Assembly (NCBI GenBank): GCA_902812495.1
Contig: CADDZR010000011.1
Span: 1 to 37,804, forward strand
Source: an archaeon
GTDB taxonomy: Archaea; Thermoproteota; Nitrososphaeria; Nitrososphaerales; Gagatemarchaeaceae
Length of the DNA stretch: 37,804 bases
Direction of reading: 5' to 3'
The notes beneath the pieces were generated by a model. The model ran no database searches. It saw only the letters and a list, made by a program, of their open reading frames with translations, and was not told the DNA's origin. This document shows positions 30,897-37,650 of this stretch, piece after piece (position 1 is the stretch's first letter; each line of letters starts with the position of its first letter). The position numbers and the translations under genes are program-made.

Positions 30897-31721
30897 TTGG
30901 GTTACTATTCGGCCTTAACTATAGTTATCGTATCTTCCAAGGTTGACGTTGCTTCTTCGAACATGGCCTCTGTCTTAATTAATAAATATAATTTCAAGTC
31001 CACGGGGATATTATTTGAAGGCGAATTTGTCTATTCTAGAAGAAACATGCTGCTTGTCCAGATAAATGAGGAACCAATCAGTCCTCCCAACTTGGACACA
31101 TTTTTCAACCCATATGCGTATGTTTTTCTCTCAAGACATAGTTCTTCTTCTTTAATACCTTCGGTGACCGTTCACAGCACTGGTAATTTCGGCAAAGCTG
31201 AACTTGGAGGTAGGGATTTCGAAATAGGAAGAAGCGAACCAAACCTCTTAAAGAATGTCTTTCTCTACCTTAGGAAAAAAGAAAAGGAGCTTTGGGGGTA
31301 CAAGATAACATACGAGGCAACACACCATGGCCCGACTTCGCTTTCTAAGCCATGTATATTCCTCGAGATAGGTTCCTCAGAAAAGGAATGGAGGGATGCT
31401 GAAGCTGCAACGTACATTTGTGAAGCACTTATTGATGCTGTTGAGAAAGGAGGCTTCTGGGAGAAAGTAGGCATTGCGTTTGGCGGCACACATTATCCAG
31501 AAAAATTCAACAGATTCATACTCGAGAATGATATTGCGGTATCTTATATAGTACCTAAGTATGTATTAACACAAGTTAACGAAGATCTCATGGATCAGAT
31601 GGTAAGAAAATCCTTTCCTGCGGCCAAGTATGCCATAATCGACTGGAAGGGTCTTGGTACGGAAAAAGAAAGGTTGCTTTCCCTTGTGAGGAAATTCGGT
31701 CTCGAAGTGATTAAACTCTGA
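30897..31721 (+). CDS. dtdA: D-aminoacyl-tRNA deacylase, archaeal DtdA type
   Basis: 274 residues. The N-terminus TIVIVSSKVDVASSNMAS matches the family start. YEATHHGPTSLSKPCIFLEI and FGGTHYPEKFN are the metal-binding signatures of archaeal/plant DtdA. It hydrolyses D-aminoacyl-tRNAs, keeping D-residues out of proteins. The open frame extends upstream to 30828, but the family N-terminus and the shared TATA point to the TTG at 30897. The 3' end overlaps argF (convergent) by 11 nt. Confidence 0.92.
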   Translation: MGYYSALTIVIVSSKVDVASSNMASVLINKYNFKSTGILFEGEFVYSRRNMLLVQINEEPISPPNLDTFFNPYAYVFLSRHSSSSLIPSVTVHSTGNFGKAELGGRDFEIGRSEPNLLKNVFLYLRKKEKELWGYKITYEATHHGPTSLSKPCIFLEIGSSEKEWRDAEAATYICEALIDAVEKGGFWEKVGIAFGGTHYPEKFNRFILENDIAVSYIVPKYVLTQVNEDLMDQMVRKSFPAAKYAIIDWKGLGTEKERLLSLVRKFGLEVIKL

Positions 31722-32658
31722 GTCTCTCTATACCTCTCATAATGAAACAAAGTAGTGCTTTGGTTGTATGCAACCTGTTCTCTGCTTGGTCAAAGACAGC
31801 AGAATTTGGTCCATCTATGATTTCATCTGTCACTTCCTCCCCCCTATGAGCTGGAAGGCAGTGCATGAATATTGCATCACTCTTTGCAAGGGAGAAAAGC
31901 TGTTTGTTAACTTGATATTTGGGCATGAAAACCTTCATCCTTTCCTCCCTCTCTTTGTCAAAGCCCATAGAAACAAAAGTATCTGTCATAACGCAATCAG
32001 CATCCTTTACAGCCTCTTCCGGTTCTTCTGTTAGATATATGGAAGCTCCAGTTTCGGCTGCAATCTTCTTTGCAGTTGATACAGCCTCATCCAGTGGCTC
32101 ATAGCCCTTTGGTGTTGCAACCCTGAAATTAATGCCAGATAGGGATGCGCCTATCAACCATGAATTGCAGACGTTGTTACCGTCCCCTATCCAAGCTACA
32201 TTCAAACCTTCCAGCTTACGCTTTTTCTCCTTTAAAGTAAGAAGGTCCGCAAGAATCTGTACAGGATGATAAAGGTCACTGAGACCGTTTATCACAGGGA
32301 TAGAGGAGTATGTGGCTAACTTAACCACGCTTGAATGAGATATCACTCGTGCCATTATGCAATGGACGTACCTCGAAAGTACTCTAGCTGTATCTTCTAT
32401 GGTCTCACCCCTTCCAAGTTGCATTTCGGTTGAACTGAGAGTAACTGCATTACCTCCAAGTTCATCTATTGCAACCTGGAAGCTAACTCTTGTCCTGGTG
32501 CTTGGCTTCTCGAATATCAGGGCAAACTGTTTAGATTTGAGCAACCCATGCCCAAATCCGTCCTTTCTCCCGTCCTTGAATTCTGCAGAAAGTTCAAGGA
32601 TGTAATTAAGGTCCTCAGGGTTCAGCTCAGATAAGGTCAGAAAGTCTTTCTCTTCCAT
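31711..32658 (-). CDS. argF: ornithine carbamoyltransferase
   Basis: About 315 residues. The carbamoyl-phosphate loop is KPSTRTRVSF (Ser53-Thr-Arg-Thr-Arg57), followed by YHPVQILADLLT (H-P-x-Q), the NNVCNSWL region and the ornithine loop HCLPAHRGEE. It makes citrulline from ornithine and carbamoyl phosphate for arginine synthesis. I use ATG 32658; a GTG at 32676, directly after the ftsY stop, would add six residues. It sits within the translation/secretion cluster, downstream of ftsY in the same direction; no other arginine gene is close. Confidence 0.95.
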   Translation of the reverse strand: MEEKDFLTLSELNPEDLNYILELSAEFKDGRKDGFGHGLLKSKQFALIFEKPSTRTRVSFQVAIDELGGNAVTLSSTEMQLGRGETIEDTARVLSRYVHCIMARVISHSSVVKLATYSSIPVINGLSDLYHPVQILADLLTLKEKKRKLEGLNVAWIGDGNNVCNSWLIGASLSGINFRVATPKGYEPLDEAVSTAKKIAAETGASIYLTEEPEEAVKDADCVMTDTFVSMGFDKEREERMKVFMPKYQVNKQLFSLAKSDAIFMHCLPAHRGEEVTDEIIDGPNSAVFDQAENRLHTTKALLCFIMRGIERLRV

Positions 32659-32677
32659 CCTGCTTTCTCGCCACACT

Positions 32678-33583
32678 CTACTTCAGGAGTGCATCCAAAA
32701 ACGCTTTGTAATTGAATTCTGTCATATCATCGTAGCTTTGTCCAGTACCGATAAAAAGGATTGGTCTCTTTGTAATGTATGCAATTGATATTGCAGAACC
32801 ACCCTTGGAATCTGCGTCTGCCTTGGTAAGTATGACCCCATCAAAACCAGTATATTGGTTGAATAGCTTAGCCTGTGAAACAGCGTCGTTACCTGTCAAC
32901 GAGTCTACAACAAGAATTTTCAGGTCAGGATTCACAACCTTAACTATCTTGGACATTTCCTGCATGAGATTCTGGTTCGTCTGCATTCTTCCTGCTGTAT
33001 CTATCAGAAGAACGTCTATGCGATGTTTTCTTGAATAGGTGACACCATCCCTCGCAACGGCTGCTGGGTCCGAGCCATATTTTTGGGATATCACCTTTAT
33101 TCCCAGTCTGGAAGCATGTTCCGTTATCTGTTCAATCGCTCCTGCCCTATGTGTGTCTGCGGCGGCTATAGCTACTGAATAACCTTTGTTTTTAAGCATA
33201 TTTGCAAATTTTGCAACGGTTGTTGTCTTTCCAGTCCCGTTTATTCCAAGGAAAAGTATTATGAATGGCTCGCCTTTTTTCTTCTTAGAGTCTATAAGTG
33301 TGAAAATATCTACCTTTGTGCCTTCGGACATCAAGCCAGATAATATTTCTCTTAGTTTATCTCTAGCAAATTCTGTTGGTTCAACTCCCTTTTCGAATTT
33401 TGCATTGCTAAGCTCCAATCTTAACTTTTCAACTATCTTCTCGACAACCTCTTGGGCTACGTCACATTCAAGGAGTTCAAGCTCGAACTCTCGAAGTGTT
33501 TTTTCTATATCCTTTTGGGATAGCTGCCTATACCTTAGGGCATCTGGGATTGACGATAATACTTTCCTTAATCTTTCGAACAA
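32678..33583 (-). CDS. ftsY: signal recognition particle receptor FtsY
   Basis: 301 residues: N domain (1-90) and G domain with GINGTGKTTT (G1, near 113-122), DTAGRMQTN (G3) and TKADAD (G4). Unlike many bacterial homologues there is almost no acidic N-terminal A region. It receives SRP-ribosome complexes at the membrane and passes them to SecYE. TTG start 33583, 2 nt after the prefoldin gene stop codon. Confidence 0.95.
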   Translation of the reverse strand: MFERLRKVLSSIPDALRYRQLSQKDIEKTLREFELELLECDVAQEVVEKIVEKLRLELSNAKFEKGVEPTEFARDKLREILSGLMSEGTKVDIFTLIDSKKKKGEPFIILFLGINGTGKTTTVAKFANMLKNKGYSVAIAAADTHRAGAIEQITEHASRLGIKVISQKYGSDPAAVARDGVTYSRKHRIDVLLIDTAGRMQTNQNLMQEMSKIVKVVNPDLKILVVDSLTGNDAVSQAKLFNQYTGFDGVILTKADADSKGGSAISIAYITKRPILFIGTGQSYDDMTEFNYKAFLDALLK

Positions 33584-33585
33584 TG

Positions 33586-34017
33586 TTATCCTTGCTGTGC
33601 CTGTCGAATCAGTGATTCAAGTAATTGTCTATCAGCCTCAAGTCGCCGGGCCACCTGCTCTCTTTGAGCAGCAAGTGTGTTCAGCGAGGTCTCCGCCTCC
33701 CTCAACCTGTTCTGAAGCATTGTGATTGCTTCCTCCTTACTCTTCTCTATTACTACGTTTGAGCCTACGTTTATCAAAACCCTGTCTGTCTCCGGTGCTG
33801 GAAACCTTAGCATTGCACCAGCGCCAATTGGAACTAATATCTCGTTTGTCTTTGTATCAGAGAGGCCCGTTATTGCGTCAAGAGCAGCCTTACTTTCAAC
33901 TACAAGCCTTTCCACAAGGCTCTGTCTTGCAACTATCTCGTTGTATGTGCTTTCAAGTAATCTTATTTCAACCACAAGTGAGTTAATTCTCTCCTCTTCA
34001 CTTTGTTGCTGACCCAT
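33586..34017 (-). CDS. pfdA: prefoldin subunit alpha
   Basis: 143 residues, two long coiled-coil helices (about 5-50 and 92-140) separated by a beta-hairpin region (ILVPIGAGAMLRFP). This is the alpha-subunit pattern. It captures unfolded chains and hands them to the thermosome. It lies 3 nt after aIF6, within the cluster eL39-eL31-aIF6-pfdA-ftsY usual in archaea. The L18a/LX gene often found in this position is absent. Confidence 0.92.
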   Translation of the reverse strand: MGQQQSEEERINSLVVEIRLLESTYNEIVARQSLVERLVVESKAALDAITGLSDTKTNEILVPIGAGAMLRFPAPETDRVLINVGSNVVIEKSKEEAITMLQNRLREAETSLNTLAAQREQVARRLEADRQLLESLIRQAQQG

Positions 34018-34020
34018 CGC

Positions 34021-34686
34021 CTACACCTTTAGCGCTCTGGTTATAAATACAAGTTCTGGTCCAGTCGTTAGGCTACCTACAACAGCGTTCCTTGAATTTG
34101 CAACTATGCCAGACGCAACGTAAGGTACACCTCCATTCACGGATGCTGGTGAAGCTTCCACGCCAAAAAGTTCACTTATCTTCCTTGTTTCCTCCTCTGT
34201 CAAACCAGGATGTGTAGCAACACCTGAGTTTGTCGCAACAATGAAGGCGCCTACCTGATTGTACTTTCCTATTGAAAGTCGTGAGACTTCTGTCCCGAGA
34301 ACATCCTTTATCTGAGTTATTGCTCTCTGTTCAAGTATTGGAGACGCAATAGCGTGATTGTCGTTTGCAACAATCAAATTTCCTGCAGCTGTGTACCTAG
34401 ATTCAAGTCTCTCAACCCTAATTCCTGTTTGAGTTTTGATTTCCCTGAGTTCCTCATCTTCTGTTAATCTAGAGACAAGGAGTCCATTGTTATTCATTAC
34501 GGCCAAGGGTCCAATCAGTCTTGATCCAGCAACAGAAGCAAACACAGGCGAAACCTCTAGCATACTTGAGATCTTTTCAACTTTTGTCTGTGCAAGTCCC
34601 TTTGGTACTATAAGAAACCTATCGTTTGCTTTCAGAAATATACCTATGTTTGGACTTCTGTAGACATCAAGCAGATAAATACCCAT
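34021..34686 (-). CDS. eif6: translation initiation factor aIF6
   Basis: 221 residues consisting of five repeats of about 44 residues that form the IF6 pentein ring (for example SRLIGPLAVMNNNGLLVSRL and NHAIASPILEQRAI). It binds the large subunit (L14/L24 region) and blocks joining. It begins directly next to the end of the eL31 gene (adjacent nucleotides), so the messages are continuous. Confidence 0.95.
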   Translation of the reverse strand: MGIYLLDVYRSPNIGIFLKANDRFLIVPKGLAQTKVEKISSMLEVSPVFASVAGSRLIGPLAVMNNNGLLVSRLTEDEELREIKTQTGIRVERLESRYTAAGNLIVANDNHAIASPILEQRAITQIKDVLGTEVSRLSIGKYNQVGAFIVATNSGVATHPGLTEEETRKISELFGVEASPASVNGGVPYVASGIVANSRNAVVGSLTTGPELVFITRALKV

Positions 34687-34974
34687 TCAGGACACTTTTT
34701 CTTCCTGAGACGGAACTTTAACCTCTACTATTCCTTCCTCATCCCTAACCATCTCAAGTTTCAACTTTCTTGGTGGATTCCTCATACCTCTTTCCCAAAC
34801 CTTCAGATTAACTTCCTTTGATATCTTTACCTCTGATGCTTTCATGTGCCTTTTAGCAAAATCTTTTATCAAACGGATTGCTACCTTGGCTCTCCTGTAA
34901 GGTGGTGCTTCATAGGCACGTGATAGTGGAACAGTATAAACTCTGTTAAGGGGCTCATACTTTTGTTCTGACAT
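34687..34974 (-). CDS. rpl31e: ribosomal protein eL31
   Basis: 95 residues. RVYTVPLSRAYEAPPYRRAK and the downstream basic segment (KVWERGMRNPPRKLKLEM) are the eL31 signatures. It sits by the exit tunnel on the large subunit. The ATG is 4 nt after the eL39 stop codon. Confidence 0.96.
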   Translation of the reverse strand: MSEQKYEPLNRVYTVPLSRAYEAPPYRRAKVAIRLIKDFAKRHMKASEVKISKEVNLKVWERGMRNPPRKLKLEMVRDEEGIVEVKVPSQEEKVS

Positions 34975-34978
34975 GGTC

Positions 34979-35137
34979 TCACCTCAGTCCCAGCTTCCTA
35001 TGTCTCCAGTCCCTTCTCTTTGGGTTTGTCCTGACATGCCTATTCGTCCTGACTATGACCCATGTAGGGACAGGTCGTGCTTTTTTAGCTGCACTTATCA
35101 ACCTGTTTTTCTTTGATGTGTCTTTGATCCTGCCCAA
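34979..35137 (-). CDS. rpl39e: ribosomal protein eL39
   Basis: 52 residues, highly basic: [20 protein letters not shown], then [20 protein letters not shown]. This is the standard eL39 sequence pattern lining the exit tunnel. The TTG start is preceded by AGGTGGTT, a good ribosome-binding sequence overlapping the 3' end of the upstream PDCD5-like gene region. Confidence 0.95.
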   Translation of the reverse strand: MGRIKDTSKKNRLISAAKKARPVPTWVIVRTNRHVRTNPKRRDWRHRKLGLR

Positions 35138-35146
35138 TTTAACCAC

Positions 35147-35422
35147 CTATATCCACCTTATCTTTATATCCCTCTTTCTTTCCTGTAGACTATAAAGTAT
35201 CTGTTTCAGCTGGTCGTCATTTATAGCCGATTTAAGTTTTCCAGAAGAAACAAGCTGTATTATGTATTCTTCGACTGTATTTGCAAGTTCTGGCCTGACC
35301 ATACGTACATTTGTTAACCTCTGCCTTGCCTCTGAGGTCAGGGCAATTCTCAGTATACTTTCTCGAAGTGCCTTCTTCTCTCTTTCCTGCTTCTCCGCAT
35401 CTGATTGTGATGGCTGAGACAT
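35147..35422 (-). CDS. PDCD5/TFAR19-related DNA-binding protein
   Basis: About 91 residues. The core EKKALRESILRIALTSEARQ and the following RLTNVRMVRPELANTVEEYI match archaeal PDCD5-like proteins (helical bundle that binds DNA in vitro). The usual N-terminal D-x-E-L-E-x-I-R-x-K-R motif is missing; instead the start is Ser/Gln-rich. The ATG at 35422 overlaps the eS19 stop by 1 nt (TGATG). TTG 35425 is an alternative. Confidence 0.9.
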   Translation of the reverse strand: MSQPSQSDAEKQEREKKALRESILRIALTSEARQRLTNVRMVRPELANTVEEYIIQLVSSGKLKSAINDDQLKQILYSLQERKRDIKIRWI

Positions 35423-35874
35423 CAACCATACCTCGCAAGTGCTTCGTTTTGCTTTGACAATTCCTGAAAGAGGTTGAAGCTTACCTTGTCAACTAGAGAA
35501 ACTCCCTTTGGTGTAAGTATCCTTCCCTTTTGTGTCTTGATGACAAGCTCTGCCTGCTCAAGCTGGTGGAGTATCTTCCTTATCGCGGAGCTGCCTGCAT
35601 CTCTATGGTGCTTGGGATTGTAACCGACTTGTTTAGATCCTCCGTATGCCCTTTCGAGGTCGTGAATGCCTAAAGGACCGTGAAAGTAAAGCTTTCTTAA
35701 TATTGATGCCGCCCTAGTATACCACCAGTCTGGGTTCTGAGGTGGTCTTTCCGTATGCGAGCCAGTTTTAACATAATTTGCCCATTCGGGCACCTCGATC
35801 TCGGGTATCTTCTTAATATGCTCCGCTAGGCTCTTTATCAGAAGGTCTGCAGGCACGTCGTATGCATTAACCAT
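35422..35874 (-). CDS. rps19e: ribosomal protein eS19
   Basis: 150 residues. YDVPADLLIKSLAEHIKKIP, PDWWYTRAASILRKLY and a winged-helix-like core ending LTPKGVSLVDKV identify eS19, a small-subunit head protein needed for 16S rRNA maturation. First gene in the chain eS19, PDCD5, eL39, eL31, aIF6, pfdA, ftsY. Confidence 0.96.
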   Translation of the reverse strand: MVNAYDVPADLLIKSLAEHIKKIPEIEVPEWANYVKTGSHTERPPQNPDWWYTRAASILRKLYFHGPLGIHDLERAYGGSKQVGYNPKHHRDAGSSAIRKILHQLEQAELVIKTQKGRILTPKGVSLVDKVSFNLFQELSKQNEALARYG

Positions 35875-35911
35875 ATTCGATCAGCTCTTTTTACGGTAAT
35901 GAGTACCTTAT

Positions 35912-36220
35912 TTAAGCCTGCCCTAATATTTTTCTATTTACGTGGCCACATGAAAGGCATGTGATGATAACTGATTTCTTTTCCCTGTTTAGTCTTACCC
36001 TAGCGTTTACGCCTGGGACAATTAATTCCTTACACCCATGACATATAAACCTGCTCCATTGGTATCCAAGCCTGATGTTAAACCTCATTAGTATTTTTCT
36101 TGCAAGACTTGCTTGCTTCTTTGCTATCCGGAGGTCCGTCTTTGCTGTGTCTATGGCTGTTTGGAGAAGCTCTCTTGCTATGTTAGCAGCTTCCTCCTTC
36201 TTACCAAATTTTGTCCTCAA
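35912..36220 (-). CDS. rnp4: RNase P protein component 4 (Rpr2/Rpp21/SNM1)
   Basis: 102 residues. An N-terminal helical part (EEAANIARELLQTAIDTAK) is followed by a zinc ribbon with FICHGCKEL and TCLSCGHVNR (four Cys). This is the Rpr2/Rpp21 layout; the protein binds the specificity domain of RNase P RNA with Rpp29. TTG start at 36220, divergent from Nep1 with a 37-nt gap. Confidence 0.93.
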   Translation of the reverse strand: MRTKFGKKEEAANIARELLQTAIDTAKTDLRIAKKQASLARKILMRFNIRLGYQWSRFICHGCKELIVPGVNARVRLNREKKSVIITCLSCGHVNRKILGQA

Positions 36221-36226
36221 ACAAAA

Positions 36227-36238
36227 TTTTAATTAAAA
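36227..36238 (+). promoter_or_regulatory. TATA element of nep1
   Basis: TTTTAATTAAAA, a perfect palindrome centred 25-26 nt before the nep1 ATG at 36258. The divergent RNase P gene starts only 7 nt away at 36220, so its TATA must lie elsewhere; TTATTTCTG on the - strand near 36242-36250 is a weak candidate. Confidence 0.45.
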
Positions 36239-36257
36239 GTTCAGAAATAATAGGTTT

Positions 36258-36938
36258 ATGTTTCCTACTAACGTCTTACTCGCGGAGTCTGCTCTTGAAC
36301 GTATACCTAAGGAGATTGCTAATCATCCTTCAGTTGTATCTGATGCAAGAAGAAGGAACAAACCAGTGAGCGCAATCCTGCTTGACAAAACATTTCATTA
36401 TGGGGCAATGGGGAAACTCAAGGATAAGGAAAAAAGAGGGAGACCTGACCTTGTACACTTCGCCCTGCTCAGCGTATCCTCTACACCAATATATATGGAG
36501 AAGAAGGTAAAGTTGTTCGTGCATACGATAGACGATAAGTCAATAGAGATTGCTGATGGTACCAGGTTGCCAAAGCATTACTGCAGGTTCAGGGGTTTGT
36601 TTGAGAAACTACTTTCATCTGGGAAATCGGACGGCCAAGTTATTTTGAGAGGATGGAATGTTTCGACTTTGGTAGATAAAATCTCCCCGTCCAAGACCTT
36701 TGGTCTCTCAACCCTTGGCAGTGAAACTACACTAGAAAAATTCGTATCCAAAGTGCTCCTTGAAAAGAGACCTTGTGTTGTCGTCGGTGGTTTCCCTCAT
36801 GGCCATTTTTCTGAAGGTACACGATCAGTTTTGGACGAGGTTTACAGAATACATTCGAGTTCCCTTGAGGCGCATACAGTTCTCTCATGGTTGATGTACG
36901 AACTTGAGAAGCAGAGTAAAAATCAAGGATTAAAATAG
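36258..36938 (+). CDS. nep1: Nep1 (Emg1) 16S rRNA pseudouridine N1-methyltransferase
   Basis: 226 residues of the SPOUT fold. SAILLDKTFHYGAMGKL, KRGRPDLVHFALLSV and VVVGGFPHGHFSEGTRS are Nep1 signatures; the last is the knotted SAM-binding region. It methylates a pseudouridine in the small-subunit rRNA. The ATG is at leaderless distance from TTTTAATTAAAA. The gene is followed after 24 nt by tRNA-Gly. Confidence 0.95.
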   Translation: MFPTNVLLAESALERIPKEIANHPSVVSDARRRNKPVSAILLDKTFHYGAMGKLKDKEKRGRPDLVHFALLSVSSTPIYMEKKVKLFVHTIDDKSIEIADGTRLPKHYCRFRGLFEKLLSSGKSDGQVILRGWNVSTLVDKISPSKTFGLSTLGSETTLEKFVSKVLLEKRPCVVVGGFPHGHFSEGTRSVLDEVYRIHSSSLEAHTVLSWLMYELEKQSKNQGLK

Positions 36939-36962
36939 ACTAATAAAAATGGCATTAGAAGT

Positions 36963-37055
36963 GCGGTCGTCGTCCAGATCTGAAAAAGAGGAAAATCTGG
37001 TCCAGGACACCAGCCCTCCAAGCTGGTAACCCGGGTTCAAATCCCGGCGACCGCA
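36963..37055 (+). tRNA. tRNA-Gly (anticodon TCC) with an oversized D-loop, possibly intron-containing
   Basis: Acceptor GCGGTCG/CGACCGC with discriminator A, D-stem GTCC/GGAC, anticodon stem CCAGC/GCTGG with loop CCTCCAA, T-stem CCGGG/CCCGG with loop TTCAAAT. The D-loop is 29 nt. Removing 17 nt between direct repeats of ATCTG (36978-36982 and 36995-36999) would leave a 12-nt D-loop that keeps the GG pair. Position 33 in the anticodon loop is C in place of the near-universal U. No encoded CCA. Confidence 0.88.
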
Positions 37056-37107
37056 TGGCGAAATTTAACTTCGATTGAATGTCTTATCAATTGCACTGTA
37101 TTCAGAA

Positions 37108-37197
37108 ATGCAGCCAAATGGCAAAATGAAAAAGCCAAACAAAAGAGTTACTATTTGTTGTGCATTATTCGTTCTGTTTTTGTTTATTGGTCTGTAA
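37108..37197 (+). CDS. possible 29-residue single-span membrane microprotein
   Basis: Short frame between two tRNA genes: MQPNGKMKKPNKRVTICCAL, then nine hydrophobic residues (FVLFLFIGL). A basic N-terminus followed by one hydrophobic helix fits a tiny membrane protein with the positive end inside. The stop codon touches the discriminator base of the convergent tRNA-Thr. There is no ribosome site, and a CTTATCAATT element lies only about 22 nt upstream, so it may be a chance frame. Confidence 0.25.
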   Translation: MQPNGKMKKPNKRVTICCALFVLFLFIGL

Positions 37198-37270
37198 GCC
37201 TCGGGAGGGCTTCGAACCCTCGACCACCTGCTTACAAGGCAGGTGCTCTACCAGGCTGAGCTACCGAGGC
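37197..37270 (-). tRNA. tRNA-Thr (anticodon TGT)
   Basis: On the - strand: acceptor GCCTCGG/CCGAGGC with discriminator U, D-stem GCTC/GAGC, anticodon stem CCTGC/GCAGG with loop CTTGTAA, T-stem GAGGG/CCCTC with loop TTCGAAG. No intron, no encoded CCA. U73 with G1-C72 and C2-G71 is consistent with archaeal tRNA-Thr. Confidence 0.96.
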
Positions 37271-37650
37271 TCGTAAAAGGCCGTCAATTCTGGATTTATG
37301 TTCTTTACCATGTGTGCTGCTAGTGCTGGTTCTTTCTTGAGCATTACAAGGTTCCTCTCAAAGTACTTCACATTTGTTGTTTTTTATTTCAGTTATGGGT
37401 TTCTCGCAGAGTTGATAGGTTTTTTCGCCCTTCTGGTTAGAGTCTTGTGCTTCTTTTTCACCTCCATAAAGGCTTAATTCTCTTTTCTCAACTATTATTC
37501 TGCTGGATTAGCAAAGGAACTCCATTTCTGCTTTAAACAAGTTTGGAAATCTCCCCAAGTCAAACATTATACAAAAGACATCATGTATTTTGGATGTTCT
37601 ATTCCAACCGCTTTAAGTACAGCTTTTAGAGACAACTCTACACATTCTTA
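37263..37650 (-). pseudogene. decayed reading frame, possibly a former mobile-element gene
   Basis: One - strand frame stays protein-like over about 380 nt but has several stops. In order: VELSLKAVLKAVGIEHPKYM, then MEVKKKHKTLTRRAKKPINS, then VKYFERNLVMLKKEPALAAH and MVKNINPELTAFYEPR, ending inside the tRNA-Thr 5' region. I do not recognise the family; a relic of a transposase or an integrated element next to the tRNA is a guess. Confidence 0.35.

Noticed and set aside
36207-36258. rnp4/nep1 as another symmetric shared-TATA pair
   Set aside because: TTTTAATTAAAA fits nep1, but the rnp4 TTG at 36220 is only about 12 nt from its centre and no alternative start lies at the right distance.
36974-37002. 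Canonical bulge-helix-bulge intron in tRNA-Gly
   Set aside because: The one BHB-like fold I could draw (helix CCAG/CTGG) would excise 23 nt and remove the conserved GG of the D-loop, so I do not claim a standard intron.
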